Shown: positions 33,838 through 42,378 of the stretch, in pieces | Position numbering within the stretch: position 1 is the stretch's first letter | Layout of the letters: the number at the start of each line of letters is the position of its first letter | Source of the DNA: Candidatus Omnitrophota bacterium | GTDB lineage: Bacteria > Omnitrophota > Gorgyraeia > Velamenicoccales > Velamenicoccaceae | Reading direction: 5' to 3' | DNA: 64,000 nucleotides | Assembly: GCA_003451585.1 (NCBI GenBank) | Contig: DMEU01000020.1 | Location: forward strand, 1 to 64,000 | Position numbers and translations under genes: made by a program | The notes under the pieces: generated by a model | The model's database searches: none | Told to the model about the DNA's origin: nothing | The model's input: the letters and a program-made list of their open reading frames with translations, nothing else

Positions 33838-36138
33838 TCAGCATTTTGTATACCCGCACGCGGAGCATTTTACGCAGCCCTCTTCGTGGCGCACGGCGCC
33901 GCCGCAATCAGGGCAGACGCCTACGATATTGCCGGTGATATGCTCTTCCAACTGCTCTTCGCTCTTTGATACCTGGTTCAATATGTCTTCGGCCTCTGCG
34001 GCGGTATCTGCTGAGACCTTGGCCTCTATCTTATCGTTTACCAGGCGGCGCTCAACGACCCGGGCTATGGCATCAGCGCAGGAGAATATGCGCGCGCCTT
34101 TTTCCCATGAAGGGGACGGGCAGCGTATGCCGCGCAACTGCTCGGTTATGACCTTTACATCAACGCCTGAGCGAAATGCCAGAGAGACGAGGCGGCCTAT
34201 GGCCTCAAGCTGACTTGCCGCGCATCCGCCGGCCTTGCCCATCTGGGTGAACACCTCAAAGGGCGTATTGTGCTCGTCGGTATTTATAGTGACATACAAA
34301 TTCCCACAGCCGGTCGAGACTTTAGTGGTAGTGCCCATAACGACTTCCGGCCTGGGCCTCGGGCCTATCTTTACTTCGGATGCCTTGACCGCGGCCTTTG
34401 CCGGCTCTTTAGAACCGATATTTAAAACCTGCTCATCGCGGCTCTTATCGCGGTAGATGGTAACACCCTTACAACCCTGTTCATAAGCCAGCATGTACGC
34501 GTTGCGCACGTCGTCTATCGTGGCGTCCTGATGGAAGTTTACCGTCTTTGACACGGCGTTATCGGTATATTTTTGGAAGACGGACTGCATCTTTATATGC
34601 CACTCCGGAGATATGTCGTGGGCTGTCATAAACGCCCTCCTGATCTCCACTGGCACCTCTTCTATATCGTGGATGGAACCTTTCTCTGCGATCTTTTCCA
34701 TCAATTTCCTGGAATAAAGGCCGCGCTCCTCCATGACCTCTTTGAAAGCGGGCTCTATCTCTATCATCTTGTCGTTGTCTAAGACATTCGAGCGGTAATA
34801 AGAGATGGCGAACATCGGCTCAATACCTGATGAGCACGGGCCGGCTATAATGGATATCGTGCCTGTGGGCGCTATGGTCGTAAGAGTGGCGTTCCTAAGC
34901 TTCAGCCCGCTCTCCTTGTCGTAGATACTGCCCTTGAATGCCGGGAACGTGCCGCGCTCTTTGGCGAGTTCTAAGGATTCTATCCTGGCCTCTGTATGGA
35001 TGAACGACATCAATTTTTCCGCAAGCGCCAAAGCCTCGTCGGAATCATAGGGTATCATCATCTTGGCCAGCGCGCTCGCCCATCCCATAACCCCTAAACC
35101 GACCTTCCTGGTCTGCTTGGTCATCTTGTCTATTTCAGCCAAGGGGTACTTATTCACCTCTATGACATTGTCAAGAAAGTGCACGGCGAGATGAATTATC
35201 CTTTTTAGATTATCCCAGTCTATCTCTAATTTTTCCGCCGCGTTCTTTTTAAGCAGGGCGTAAAGATTAATGGAGCCGAGGTTGCAGGACTCAAAAGGCA
35301 GAAGGGGCTGCTCTCCACAAGGGTTGGTGCTCTCTATCTTACCTATATTAGGGGTGGGGTTATCGTTATTGATCCTATCGATAAATACGATGCCGGGCTC
35401 TCCGTTCTTATGCGCCATCTTTACCATAAGGTCAAAGACGGTCTTTGCGTTTATCTTCCTTACCACCTTCTTTGTGCTCGGATCGATGAGTTCATACTCC
35501 TCGTTATTTACAACGTGCTTCATGAAATCTTCGGTAATGGCAACGGAGATATTAAAATTATTGATCTCCTTGTCGTTCTCTTTGCATACGATGAAATCCA
35601 TGATATCAGGATGGTCAACCCTTAAGATACCCATATTGGCGCCGCGCCTTGTGCCGCCCTGCTTTACTGCCTGTGTCGCGGCATCAAAGACCTTCATAAA
35701 AGAGATCGGGCCTGATGCCATGCCGCCTGTGGACTTTACCACACTGGCCTTGGAGCGCAGGCGCGAAAAAGAAAACCCTGTGCCGCCGCCTGATTTATGT
35801 ATGAGCGCGGTGGCCTTTATGCTGTCAAATATGCTCTCCATCGAATCATCTATAGGTAAGACGAAACACGCGGATAACTGAGATAGGTCGCGGCCGGCAT
35901 TCATCAAGGTAGGCGAATTAGGCATGAACTCAAGGCCCGCCATCATATCATAGAAATCTTTTTCTAACCTCGCCACCACATCTTCGGGCTTTTTAAATAT
36001 CCTGTCCGCGGCAGCTATGGTCTTTGCTACGCGGGAGAACATCTCATGAGGCGTCTCAACTACCTTACCGTTTTCATCTTTTTTGAGGTAACGCTTTTCC
36101 AGGACGCGCAGGGAGTTATCGGAGAGTTTCAACGCCAT
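33838..36138 (-). CDS. nrdJ: adenosylcobalamin-dependent ribonucleotide reductase (class II)
   Basis: Reduces ribonucleotides to deoxyribonucleotides using adenosylcobalamin. The 766 residues include MAGLEFMPNSPTLMNAG, QLSACFVLP near residue 89, the active-site Cys segment STNPCGEQPLLPFESCNLGSINL, and PTGTISIIAGPCSSGIEPMFA. The C-terminus has a zinc-finger-like CPDCGGAVRHEEGCVKCSACGY. It carries no ATP-cone of the usual kind at the start. It has its own promoter and candidate NrdR operator boxes upstream, and a strong terminator after it. The cobalamin adenosyltransferase near 1 kb fits with its cofactor need. Confidence 0.96.
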   Translation of the reverse strand: MALKLSDNSLRVLEKRYLKKDENGKVVETPHEMFSRVAKTIAAADRIFKKPEDVVARLEKDFYDMMAGLEFMPNSPTLMNAGRDLSQLSACFVLPIDDSMESIFDSIKATALIHKSGGGTGFSFSRLRSKASVVKSTGGMASGPISFMKVFDAATQAVKQGGTRRGANMGILRVDHPDIMDFIVCKENDKEINNFNISVAITEDFMKHVVNNEEYELIDPSTKKVVRKINAKTVFDLMVKMAHKNGEPGIVFIDRINNDNPTPNIGKIESTNPCGEQPLLPFESCNLGSINLYALLKKNAAEKLEIDWDNLKRIIHLAVHFLDNVIEVNKYPLAEIDKMTKQTRKVGLGVMGWASALAKMMIPYDSDEALALAEKLMSFIHTEARIESLELAKERGTFPAFKGSIYDKESGLKLRNATLTTIAPTGTISIIAGPCSSGIEPMFAISYYRSNVLDNDKMIEIEPAFKEVMEERGLYSRKLMEKIAEKGSIHDIEEVPVEIRRAFMTAHDISPEWHIKMQSVFQKYTDNAVSKTVNFHQDATIDDVRNAYMLAYEQGCKGVTIYRDKSRDEQVLNIGSKEPAKAAVKASEVKIGPRPRPEVVMGTTTKVSTGCGNLYVTINTDEHNTPFEVFTQMGKAGGCAASQLEAIGRLVSLAFRSGVDVKVITEQLRGIRCPSPSWEKGARIFSCADAIARVVERRLVNDKIEAKVSADTAAEAEDILNQVSKSEEQLEEHITGNIVGVCPDCGGAVRHEEGCVKCSACGYTKC

Positions 36139-36187
36139 AAATATGTCCCCTTTCTTTCGGTGAGGTATCCATTGAACAAGTATCTCA

Positions 36188-36216
36188 AGGATACAACTTT
36201 AATAAATCCTTGTCAA
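36188..36216 (-). promoter_or_regulatory. sigma70-type promoter of nrdJ
   Basis: Minus strand: TTGACA (36211-36216), 17-base spacer, TATCCT (36188-36193). The leader to the ATG is about 45 bases and includes GGGGA as ribosome site. Confidence 0.75.
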
Positions 36217-36223
36217 TAAAAAT

Positions 36224-36271
36224 ATACCATATATGGGTATTTTGAACAGGGTAACCCACAATATTTTGTTG
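36224..36271. promoter_or_regulatory. candidate tandem NrdR boxes upstream of nrdJ
   Basis: Two A/T-rich 16-base sites start at 36224 and 36256, 32 bp apart (three helical turns). The outer, CCACAATATTTTGTTG, matches the NrdR consensus ACACwATATaTwGTGT at about 12 of 16 positions. The inner is centred on the palindrome CCATATATGG and matches about 10 of 16. They sit just upstream of the -35. Tandem boxes at this spacing are typical of NrdR control. NrdR itself is not in the window. Confidence 0.45.
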
Positions 36272-36362
36272 TTTTAGGCGATAACCCGCCCTTTGAGTTT
36301 TGACGCATTTTGCTGAAATCAGGTTAGTTTATTGGAAGGAAACACAACGACTAAAAAAGCCA

Positions 36363-36449
36363 TTATCCCTTGTTAGGTTTTGTCCCGTGATTTGCTTTCT
36401 TCGAACGCCAGTTCAATTTCCCGAGTCTTTTTCTTCTGCCTTTACCCAT
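36363..36449 (-). CDS. 28-residue highly basic protein
   Basis: A very short gene in the 447-bp gap between nrdJ and the spermidine-synthase-like gene. The product begins MGKGRRKRLGK and ends KANHGTKPNKG, about 40% Lys/Arg. GGAG lies 5 bases upstream of the ATG and a TTGACA-16-TAGAAT promoter lies 45-75 bases before it. The start resembles the tiny ribosomal protein bTHX (MGKGDxKTxxGK), but the tail differs, so it is at most a distant relative. Charge and size suggest binding to rRNA or other nucleic acid. The rest of this gap holds only the nrdJ control sites and these promoters. Confidence 0.6.
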   Translation of the reverse strand: MGKGRRKRLGKLNWRSKKANHGTKPNKG

Positions 36450-36492
36450 TTCCGCTCCGTTTTTTTTACCGCCTGCTTATTTGAGTGTGCAT

Positions 36493-36520
36493 ATTCTACT
36501 CCTCCAAATGTTTTTGTCAA
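36493..36520 (-). promoter_or_regulatory. sigma70-type promoter of the 28-residue protein gene
   Basis: Minus strand: TTGACA (36515-36520), 16-base spacer, TAGAAT (36493-36498). The start would be near 36486, about 37 bases before the ATG. Confidence 0.6.
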
Positions 36521-36549
36521 ACTTTTTTCCTGAAAAAAAATTACGGCAT

Positions 36550-36578
36550 TTGCCAACCAACGGCTATTTTGCTATCCT
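36550..36578 (+). promoter_or_regulatory. promoter of the spermidine-synthase-like gene, leaderless
   Basis: TTGCCA (36550-36555), 17-base spacer, TATCCT (36573-36578), then six bases to the ATG. The transcript would begin at the start codon, and no Shine-Dalgarno is present. Confidence 0.65.
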
Positions 36579-36584
36579 ATAACC

Positions 36585-38855
36585 ATGCCGCCAAGAAAAT
36601 TTGTCCTGCTTGCCATAGCCGCCAAAGGGTTCTCTTCCGTAGTCATCCAGACAATATTCATCCGTGAACTCCTCATAGTATTTTACGGCAACGAATTGAC
36701 ATTCGGCATAATACTGGCCACCTGGCTTTTAAGCGGCGCCGTAGGCGCGACCCTCGTAGCGAACAGCTTCAAGGGCCCATCGCCGTTTAAGGTTGCGCCG
36801 TTCTTACAGCTATTTTTAAGCGCGGCCGCCCCGTTGTCATTGGTGCTCATCCGCGGTTCAAAAACACTGCTGCGCATCCCGTTCGGCGAGGCCTTCGCGC
36901 TGGATCACATCATGCTCATTACAGTCGCGGCACTGGCCTTTACCGCCATGGCCGACGGCGCATTGTTCAACATAGGCTTTCGCCTCTTGTCTGTCGCCGG
37001 GCGCGAAGACGGAAGGTCTGTAGCAAAGATATACCTGTGGGAATCCATAGGCATGATAATCGGGGGCATCGCGTTCACCTTTATCCTGCTGTCCTTTTTT
37101 AATTCTTTTGCCATGATCCTGCTAATTTCTGCATTGAATATTTTATGCGCCAATCTCCTGCTTTCAAAAGAGAAGAACCGGATTTTGCGCGCTTTCTTTG
37201 CCGGGTCATTTATTTTGGCATCAGCGGCTTTCTGCTTTTTATCCCCGGAACTCAATGACACTACTCTGAGGCTGCAATGGCAGGGCAAGGATATCGTAAT
37301 AAACAAAACCTCGGTATACGGCAACATAGCGGTCCTGCGTAATTTAAACCAATATACCATTTATTACAACGGCATCCCTTCAGCCACCATCTCATCCCAA
37401 GACACCTATTTCACGGAAGATTTCATCCACCTGCCTTTGTTAAGCAAGCCCCAGAGCAAGAACATACTCTTTATAGGTTCCGGGCCGGGCGGCCTTATCA
37501 GAGAAGCCCTTAAATACCCCATAAAAAAGGCTGTTTACGTGGATATAGACCCTGTATTCATCGAAGTGGTCCGCTCATTGCAGGACCCTGCGGCCAAAAA
37601 AGAACTCAGCGACCCTAGGGTGCGCATAGATAACACCGACGGCCGCAGCTTCCTTAAAAAGACACAGGAAAAATTCGATGCCGTATTCATAAATTGCGGC
37701 CTTCCTACGTCTTTAGCCATCAACCGCTATTATACAAAGGAATTTTTTGAAGAGATCCGCGGCGTCTTGGCCGACGGCGGGATAGCTGTGTTCAAGACAT
37801 GGGGCTCGCTTGCCTACTTGACCGGCGAATTAAGGCGCATCAACGCGGTAATCTTAAAGACCGCCAAATACGTATTCCCGGATATCCGTATCATCCCGGG
37901 CGACGGATTCAATATGTTCATCGGCTCCGGAAGGCCGCAAGACTTCAATCCGTATATAATGGCCGCAAACGCAAAACATTACAATATACATACTTACCTG
38001 GTCAACCCTGTGTACCTGAAATTACGCCTGCAGCAGCCTTACCTGGATTGGTTCTCAAACAACATAGCAGACGATCTTAAAAAAACCGATATAAATGAAG
38101 ACCTGCGGCCTGCGGGGCTATACGAAGGACTGGGCCTTTATTATTCCCAATTTTCAAAAAGGATACCGGCGCTCTTCGGAGGCTTTAAAAAAATAGGCAT
38201 AAATGCCATTTTTTTGAATGTCCTGGCCTTCTTCTCGGCCTGGCGGCTTATCGCCCGCCGCAGAAAGGCGAATACGATGAGCTTATATTTTACCATGCTG
38301 ACAACCGGGTTTTACGGGATGGCGATGCAGATAATAACGCTGTTTCTCTTCCAGAGCTTCTTCGGATACCTATTCCAGTGGCTGGCGATAATGACGGCAA
38401 GTTTTATGGCTGGGGCGTCTCTGGGGGCGTTTTACGCAAACAGCAAGCTCGAGAGGCTTTGCTCCATGAAGAGATTGGCCGCTTTGGAAGCTGTCTTGCC
38501 TGCCGTCACAACGGTCCTGGCCATGGCGGCCATAGCGGTCTTTAAATACGGTGTTCTGCCGCCCTATGCGGCAAAATGGCTCTTCTCGCTCATCAGCCTC
38601 TCAGCCGGCCTTCTCGCAGGCATTCAACTGCCGGTCCTCTTCGGGCTGACGCTCAAAAGCACAAATCCGTGGAGGAAAGAACCGCATAAGATCGCAGGCT
38701 TTTACTACTGTATGGACCTATCAGGCGCCTGTATGGGCGCGTTGTTTACGCCGTTGTTGCTCATACCAAGCTGCGGCATCGTAGCGGCAATGCTTATCCT
38801 GTGCCTCATCAAATTAATGAACGCGCTGCATATCTTTTTACTCGCCCGCGGATAA
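36585..38855 (+). CDS. spermidine-synthase-like protein fused to membrane domains
   Basis: A 756-residue membrane protein. The first 200 residues hold about six hydrophobic segments. A soluble methyltransferase-fold core follows (about 225-470) with the spermidine-synthase motifs ILFIGSGPGGLIREALKYPIKKAVYVDIDPVFIEVV and DNTDGRSFLKKTQEKFDAVFINCGLP. Another seven hydrophobic segments complete the chain. Such double-membrane SpeE fusions are common in environmental bacteria; the aminopropyltransferase activity is not proven for them. It is divergent from the nrdJ region and one of few plus-strand genes. Its stop is 3 bp from the convergent DUF502 gene end. Confidence 0.85.
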   Translation: MPPRKFVLLAIAAKGFSSVVIQTIFIRELLIVFYGNELTFGIILATWLLSGAVGATLVANSFKGPSPFKVAPFLQLFLSAAAPLSLVLIRGSKTLLRIPFGEAFALDHIMLITVAALAFTAMADGALFNIGFRLLSVAGREDGRSVAKIYLWESIGMIIGGIAFTFILLSFFNSFAMILLISALNILCANLLLSKEKNRILRAFFAGSFILASAAFCFLSPELNDTTLRLQWQGKDIVINKTSVYGNIAVLRNLNQYTIYYNGIPSATISSQDTYFTEDFIHLPLLSKPQSKNILFIGSGPGGLIREALKYPIKKAVYVDIDPVFIEVVRSLQDPAAKKELSDPRVRIDNTDGRSFLKKTQEKFDAVFINCGLPTSLAINRYYTKEFFEEIRGVLADGGIAVFKTWGSLAYLTGELRRINAVILKTAKYVFPDIRIIPGDGFNMFIGSGRPQDFNPYIMAANAKHYNIHTYLVNPVYLKLRLQQPYLDWFSNNIADDLKKTDINEDLRPAGLYEGLGLYYSQFSKRIPALFGGFKKIGINAIFLNVLAFFSAWRLIARRRKANTMSLYFTMLTTGFYGMAMQIITLFLFQSFFGYLFQWLAIMTASFMAGASLGAFYANSKLERLCSMKRLAALEAVLPAVTTVLAMAAIAVFKYGVLPPYAAKWLFSLISLSAGLLAGIQLPVLFGLTLKSTNPWRKEPHKIAGFYYCMDLSGACMGALFTPLLLIPSCGIVAAMLILCLIKLMNALHIFLLARG

Positions 38856-38858
38856 TAG

Positions 38859-39497
38859 CTATTCCCCGAGAAAGTTAGAAGAATACTTGTCGATAGGGTC
38901 TTTCGGATTAAGCACCCCTCCTGAGACTATGATCTTGATGGCCTCTTCAACAGTCATATCTATATAGGTGACCTCCGACGCAGGGACAAAGAGCACAAAA
39001 CCGCTCCATGGATTAGGCACAGAAGGGATCAGGACGTTTAAAAGGTCTTTTCCGGTCTTTAGCTTTATCTCGTCATCGCAATGGTTTGTCACGAAACCAA
39101 GAGAATAGATGCCTGACCTCGGATAATGCAGGAGCACGACTTTATGCAATGTACCCTGCGGCTTCGGCGAAAACAAAAAATGCGTCACCTGTTTTGCCGC
39201 CGGATATACCTTTTTTACCACCGGGAACTTCAACCATAGCTTCTCGAAATAAATAAAAAGCTTGCGCCCTATAAAATTGGTGGCAAAAAATCCAGTGAAA
39301 AAGATCAGGAAAATAAATACAAGCAATCCCAAGCCCGGGATCTTTAGATCAAAATAAGCTACGGTCATCTGGCTGATATAACGGCCTAGGATATTGTCAA
39401 AAAAACTAAAAAGCGACACGAACAGATAAACAGTGACAAGCACAGGCATGACTATCAATAACCCGGTCAAAAAATACTTACTCTTGGCCTTCCCCAT
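38859..39497 (-). CDS. DUF502 family membrane protein
   Basis: A 212-residue protein of the DUF502 family. Two membrane segments (FLTGLLIVMPVLVTVYLFVSLF and LLVFIFLIFFTGFFA) precede a soluble domain with PVVKKVYPAAKQVTHFLF, VVLLHYPRSGIYSLGFVT and VPNPWSGFVLFVPASEVTYIDMTVEEAIKIIVSGG, which are the family's hallmarks. Function unknown, though it is widespread in diderms. It ends a long minus-strand run of envelope genes. Confidence 0.92.
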   Translation of the reverse strand: MGKAKSKYFLTGLLIVMPVLVTVYLFVSLFSFFDNILGRYISQMTVAYFDLKIPGLGLLVFIFLIFFTGFFATNFIGRKLFIYFEKLWLKFPVVKKVYPAAKQVTHFLFSPKPQGTLHKVVLLHYPRSGIYSLGFVTNHCDDEIKLKTGKDLLNVLIPSVPNPWSGFVLFVPASEVTYIDMTVEEAIKIIVSGGVLNPKDPIDKYSSNFLGE

Positions 39498-39528
39498 GAT
39501 CTACCTCGCTATCTTTCTAGCCCCTTCT

Positions 39529-40923
39529 CTACTTATAAAATGGCAAAAAGCTTAAAGCCAGCCACACCACGGCCGTGGTCGTCAAACCTACGACCAATCC
39601 TATGCCAAACCAATCCATAAAGCGCACTCGCACCTGTTCTTCTTTCTCAAGAATGCCTATAGCTACGATATTAGCCGTAGAGCCGATGAGCGTGATATTA
39701 CCACCGAGACACCCCCCGAAAAGCAGCGCCCACCACAAGGACTCAGTGCCGAATCCAAGGCTGAAAAAACTATTGATGATAGGTATAAATGTGACGACGA
39801 TTATTACATTGTCTAAGAGACTTGAGCCAATGCTCGCCATCCATATAACAATGGTCAAAAGCATACCGTGGCTCTTACTGGCAAAATCAACCAGGTGCTG
39901 AGCAAAAACATCCGTCGCGCCGGTAAACTTCAAGGTCCCGGCCTGCGCGAATAAGAGCATGAAAAAAAGGAGCGTCCACCACTCCACCCCTTTCTCCACG
40001 TATTCGCGCGCCTTTTGCCACTTCCATATCATTACAAACCCTGCGGAAATAAGCGGCATTATCAAGAGCATGGTATTAGGCACAAGGCCCAACACGGTTT
40101 CTATGCGATGATGCAGGGCGATAAATATCATGGTGACGCCGAAGATACCAAGGCTTATGCGCAGCTGCCTCTCCATAGGAATGGAGATCAAACGCATAAG
40201 TATCTCATTAGCCTGGAGTTCTTTTATTTGCCTGTCTAAGTGCTCGATAGGCTTTTTAAACCACATTAATAATATCAAAACAGTGGAGCCTAGTGAGATA
40301 ACAGCCAAAGGCATGGCCTTGATAAGAAAATCCTCAAAGCTCAATCCTGCCTTTGTCGCTATCAATATGCCTATGGGGTTTCCCAGGACTGTGGCCGCGC
40401 TGCCTATATTCGTCGATAAAACCGAGATGATGACAAAAGGCATGGGATTGACTTCATAATAATCGCATATCTCAAGTATGGCTGCGACCATGAATACTAT
40501 TGATGTCACTTCATCCACGGCGCATGCCAGGACGGCCGAGATCGCCATTATAAGTAACGTGAACTTACGGCCCGATAGGTTCTTTACCCTTAAGATCAGG
40601 CTCACCAACCACGCAAAGAAACCGGTATCCTTGAGCAGGCTCACGATTATCATCATGCCTGCCAAAAATAAAATTACCTCCAGGGTAGTAAGACGCAAAA
40701 AACTCTCCAGGTCTATGGACTTGGTCATAAGAAGCAGCGCTGTGCCCAAAAAGGCGAAACTTAGCCGGAACTCCCAGAAAAAAAGAGTCCCCAGGACAGA
40801 AGCCATGAAGATACCAAGAGAAATAGCCTGGTGAGAATTGAAGCCGGAAAAATAACTGAGGAACCCAGAAAAAACCGAAATAAATACCAGAGAAACTGAT
40901 TTCAGGACGGCTTTTTTATTCAT
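39529..40923 (-). CDS. ArsB/NhaD-superfamily ion transporter
   Basis: A membrane protein of 464 residues with about twelve hydrophobic segments, related to NhaD-type Na+/H+ antiporters and ArsB-type permeases. Family motifs include LEVILFLAGMMIIVSLLKDTGFFAWL, ACAVDEVTSIVFMVAAILEIC, SAATVLGNPIGILIA (the conserved TNIGSAATVLGNP region) and GNITLIGSTANIVAIGILEKEE. The ATG at 40923 overlaps the stop of the CBS gene (ATGAATAA), so the two are translationally coupled. Ion specificity is not clear from sequence. It is far from the arsenic operon, so sodium/proton exchange is more likely. Confidence 0.85.
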   Translation of the reverse strand: MNKKAVLKSVSLVFISVFSGFLSYFSGFNSHQAISLGIFMASVLGTLFFWEFRLSFAFLGTALLLMTKSIDLESFLRLTTLEVILFLAGMMIIVSLLKDTGFFAWLVSLILRVKNLSGRKFTLLIMAISAVLACAVDEVTSIVFMVAAILEICDYYEVNPMPFVIISVLSTNIGSAATVLGNPIGILIATKAGLSFEDFLIKAMPLAVISLGSTVLILLMWFKKPIEHLDRQIKELQANEILMRLISIPMERQLRISLGIFGVTMIFIALHHRIETVLGLVPNTMLLIMPLISAGFVMIWKWQKAREYVEKGVEWWTLLFFMLLFAQAGTLKFTGATDVFAQHLVDFASKSHGMLLTIVIWMASIGSSLLDNVIIVVTFIPIINSFFSLGFGTESLWWALLFGGCLGGNITLIGSTANIVAIGILEKEEQVRVRFMDWFGIGLVVGLTTTAVVWLALSFLPFYK

Positions 40924-41359
40924 GCTTAAGGATACGATCCAGGACATCCGAACGCGCGACTATACCTACCATAACATCATTTTTATCTACGACGGGGGTG
41001 CGCCTGACATTTTGTGTGAGCATGATATGCGCGACCTCACAAATGCCGGTATCCTCTAAGACCTTCACAACCTCATGCCGCATCAATTCGCCTACCTTAT
41101 GCTCGAAAAGCTTGGAGACCTTGCACTTTATGCTCTTTGAACTGTTCTCGTAAACAAATTTACCCACCTGGGAGATATAGCTGGGCATGATGTTCCTTAA
41201 GACATCTTTCTCGGTGAACATGCCTACGATCTTGCCTAAAGCATCTACGACAGGCAAGCCGCTAATCTTATTGGCAAAAAGTGCATCGATAGCTTCCATA
41301 ACCGGTGTATCCGGTGAAAGAGACTTGACTTGGGTAGTCATGATCTCGGAAATTTTCAT
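40916..41359 (-). CDS. two-CBS-domain regulatory protein
   Basis: A 147-residue protein consisting of a CBS pair: MKISEIMTTQVKSLSPDTPVMEAIDALFANKISGLPVVD and LMRHEVVKVLEDTGICEVAHIMLTQNVRRTPVVDKNDVMVGIVARSDVL. CBS pairs bind adenosine nucleotides and gate partners. The start at 41359 follows GAGGAGG. It shares a stop/start overlap with the ion transporter downstream, so it probably regulates that transporter. Confidence 0.9.
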   Translation of the reverse strand: MKISEIMTTQVKSLSPDTPVMEAIDALFANKISGLPVVDALGKIVGMFTEKDVLRNIMPSYISQVGKFVYENSSKSIKCKVSKLFEHKVGELMRHEVVKVLEDTGICEVAHIMLTQNVRRTPVVDKNDVMVGIVARSDVLDRILKHE

Positions 41360-41373
41360 AGACATCCTCCTCA

Positions 41374-42306
41374 TTAGCCTATCGGCTGCTTTTCCTGCTT
41401 TGGCCTTGCCTTCCACCTCTTGTGTATCCAACCCCACTCGTGAGGGAATCTGCGGATATAAAGCTCTATGATGCCGGTCAATTTCTGGACCGTGGCCAAA
41501 AGCGCTTCTTCCTTATCCAACCCTTCTTCAAAAGGTACTTCCGGCTCAATAACGATCTTATGCCGCGGCCCCTTGACCCGATAAATGAACATAGGCACTA
41601 TAGGCGCGCCTGTCCTTTTGGAAAAAATGATAGGCCCCGTGGCTGTTGCGGCCTTAACGCCGAAAAAATCCACAAAAACACCGGCTGTGCCGAAATTCTG
41701 GTCCAGCTGGACGAACAATACTTCGTTATTCCTTAAAACACGCAAAGAATCATTGACGCACTGCTGCCGCGGTTGAGTATAGACAGAACCGACACCCATC
41801 TTATCGCGTTTTTTTTCAAAGAGCTGGTCCAATCCCTTATCCCTCATATGGCGCAGCATTGTATTGACTTTACAGCCTTCTAAAGACAGCTTAGACAGGA
41901 GAAGCGGGAAACTGCCAAAATGCGCACTGATCGCCACAACACCTTTGCCTTTAGACAGCGCTTTTTTAAGGTTCTCCAGGCCTTCGATCTCTACGAGGTC
42001 GCGTATCCTATCAGGATGACGCATGAACATGAAGAACTCGACTGCGGCATATGCCATGGTATTGAAACATTCGCGGCAGATCCTGTTTATCTCCTGTGTC
42101 GATTTTTCCTTGCCGAATGCCCTAGACAGGCTTTCAATAGCTATACCTCGATGCTTGAAAGCCAGGTGATACCCCAGGAAACCTATAACATTGGCGAAAG
42201 CGTAAAGGAATGACAACGGTACGATCTTTGCGGCGGCATCACAGATGCCTATTATCGTGCGGCCGAAACCATAGCTTAATACCCGGAAAAACTCTTTTTT
42301 AGTCAT
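41374..42306 (-). CDS. lipid A acyltransferase family protein (LpxL/HtrB type)
   Basis: A 310-residue membrane-associated acyltransferase of the LPLAT/LpxL family. The N-terminal hydrophobic region is followed by HRGIAIESLSRAFGKEKS and the active-site segment VVAISAHFGSFPLLLSKL. The family's HX4(D/E) motif reads HFGSFP here: the acidic residue is replaced by Pro. Later motifs FVQLDQNFGTAGVFVDFFGVKAATATGPIIFSKRTGAPIVPMF are as expected. It implies an LPS-like lipid. The change may make the enzyme inactive or shift its acid/base residue. Confidence 0.8.
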   Translation of the reverse strand: MTKKEFFRVLSYGFGRTIIGICDAAAKIVPLSFLYAFANVIGFLGYHLAFKHRGIAIESLSRAFGKEKSTQEINRICRECFNTMAYAAVEFFMFMRHPDRIRDLVEIEGLENLKKALSKGKGVVAISAHFGSFPLLLSKLSLEGCKVNTMLRHMRDKGLDQLFEKKRDKMGVGSVYTQPRQQCVNDSLRVLRNNEVLFVQLDQNFGTAGVFVDFFGVKAATATGPIIFSKRTGAPIVPMFIYRVKGPRHKIVIEPEVPFEEGLDKEEALLATVQKLTGIIELYIRRFPHEWGWIHKRWKARPKQEKQPIG

Positions 42307-42314
42307 AATGTTTT

Positions 42315-42363
42315 AAATCCAAATTTCTAAATTATAAATTCAAAATCAACTTTTCAAATTTTG
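42315..42363. repeat. heptamer array H6 (AAATNNN units)
   Basis: Seven 7-bp units in phase (AAATCCA, AATTTCT, AAATTAT, AAATTCA and similar) in the gap between the adenosine-specific kinase and the LpxL-type gene. It contains a TATAAT on the minus strand that could serve as a -10 for the latter. Confidence 0.65.
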
Positions 42364-42378
42364 TGCTTAGGATTTTTA

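Noticed and set aside
36466..36492. Eight-codon leader peptide with a good ribosome site
   Set aside because: Its ATG lies directly after the -10 box of the promoter for the 28-residue gene, so it would be upstream of the transcription start.
36139..36584. tRNA or other structured RNA in the largest gap
   Set aside because: No acceptor stem or T-loop GTTCGAAT-type sequence with matching arms was found; promoters, NrdR-like boxes and a short gene account for most of the gap.
39529..40923. Arsenite permease ArsB
   Set aside because: It belongs to the same superfamily but is 17 kb from the arsenic operon and coupled to a CBS protein; NhaD-like ion transport is more likely.
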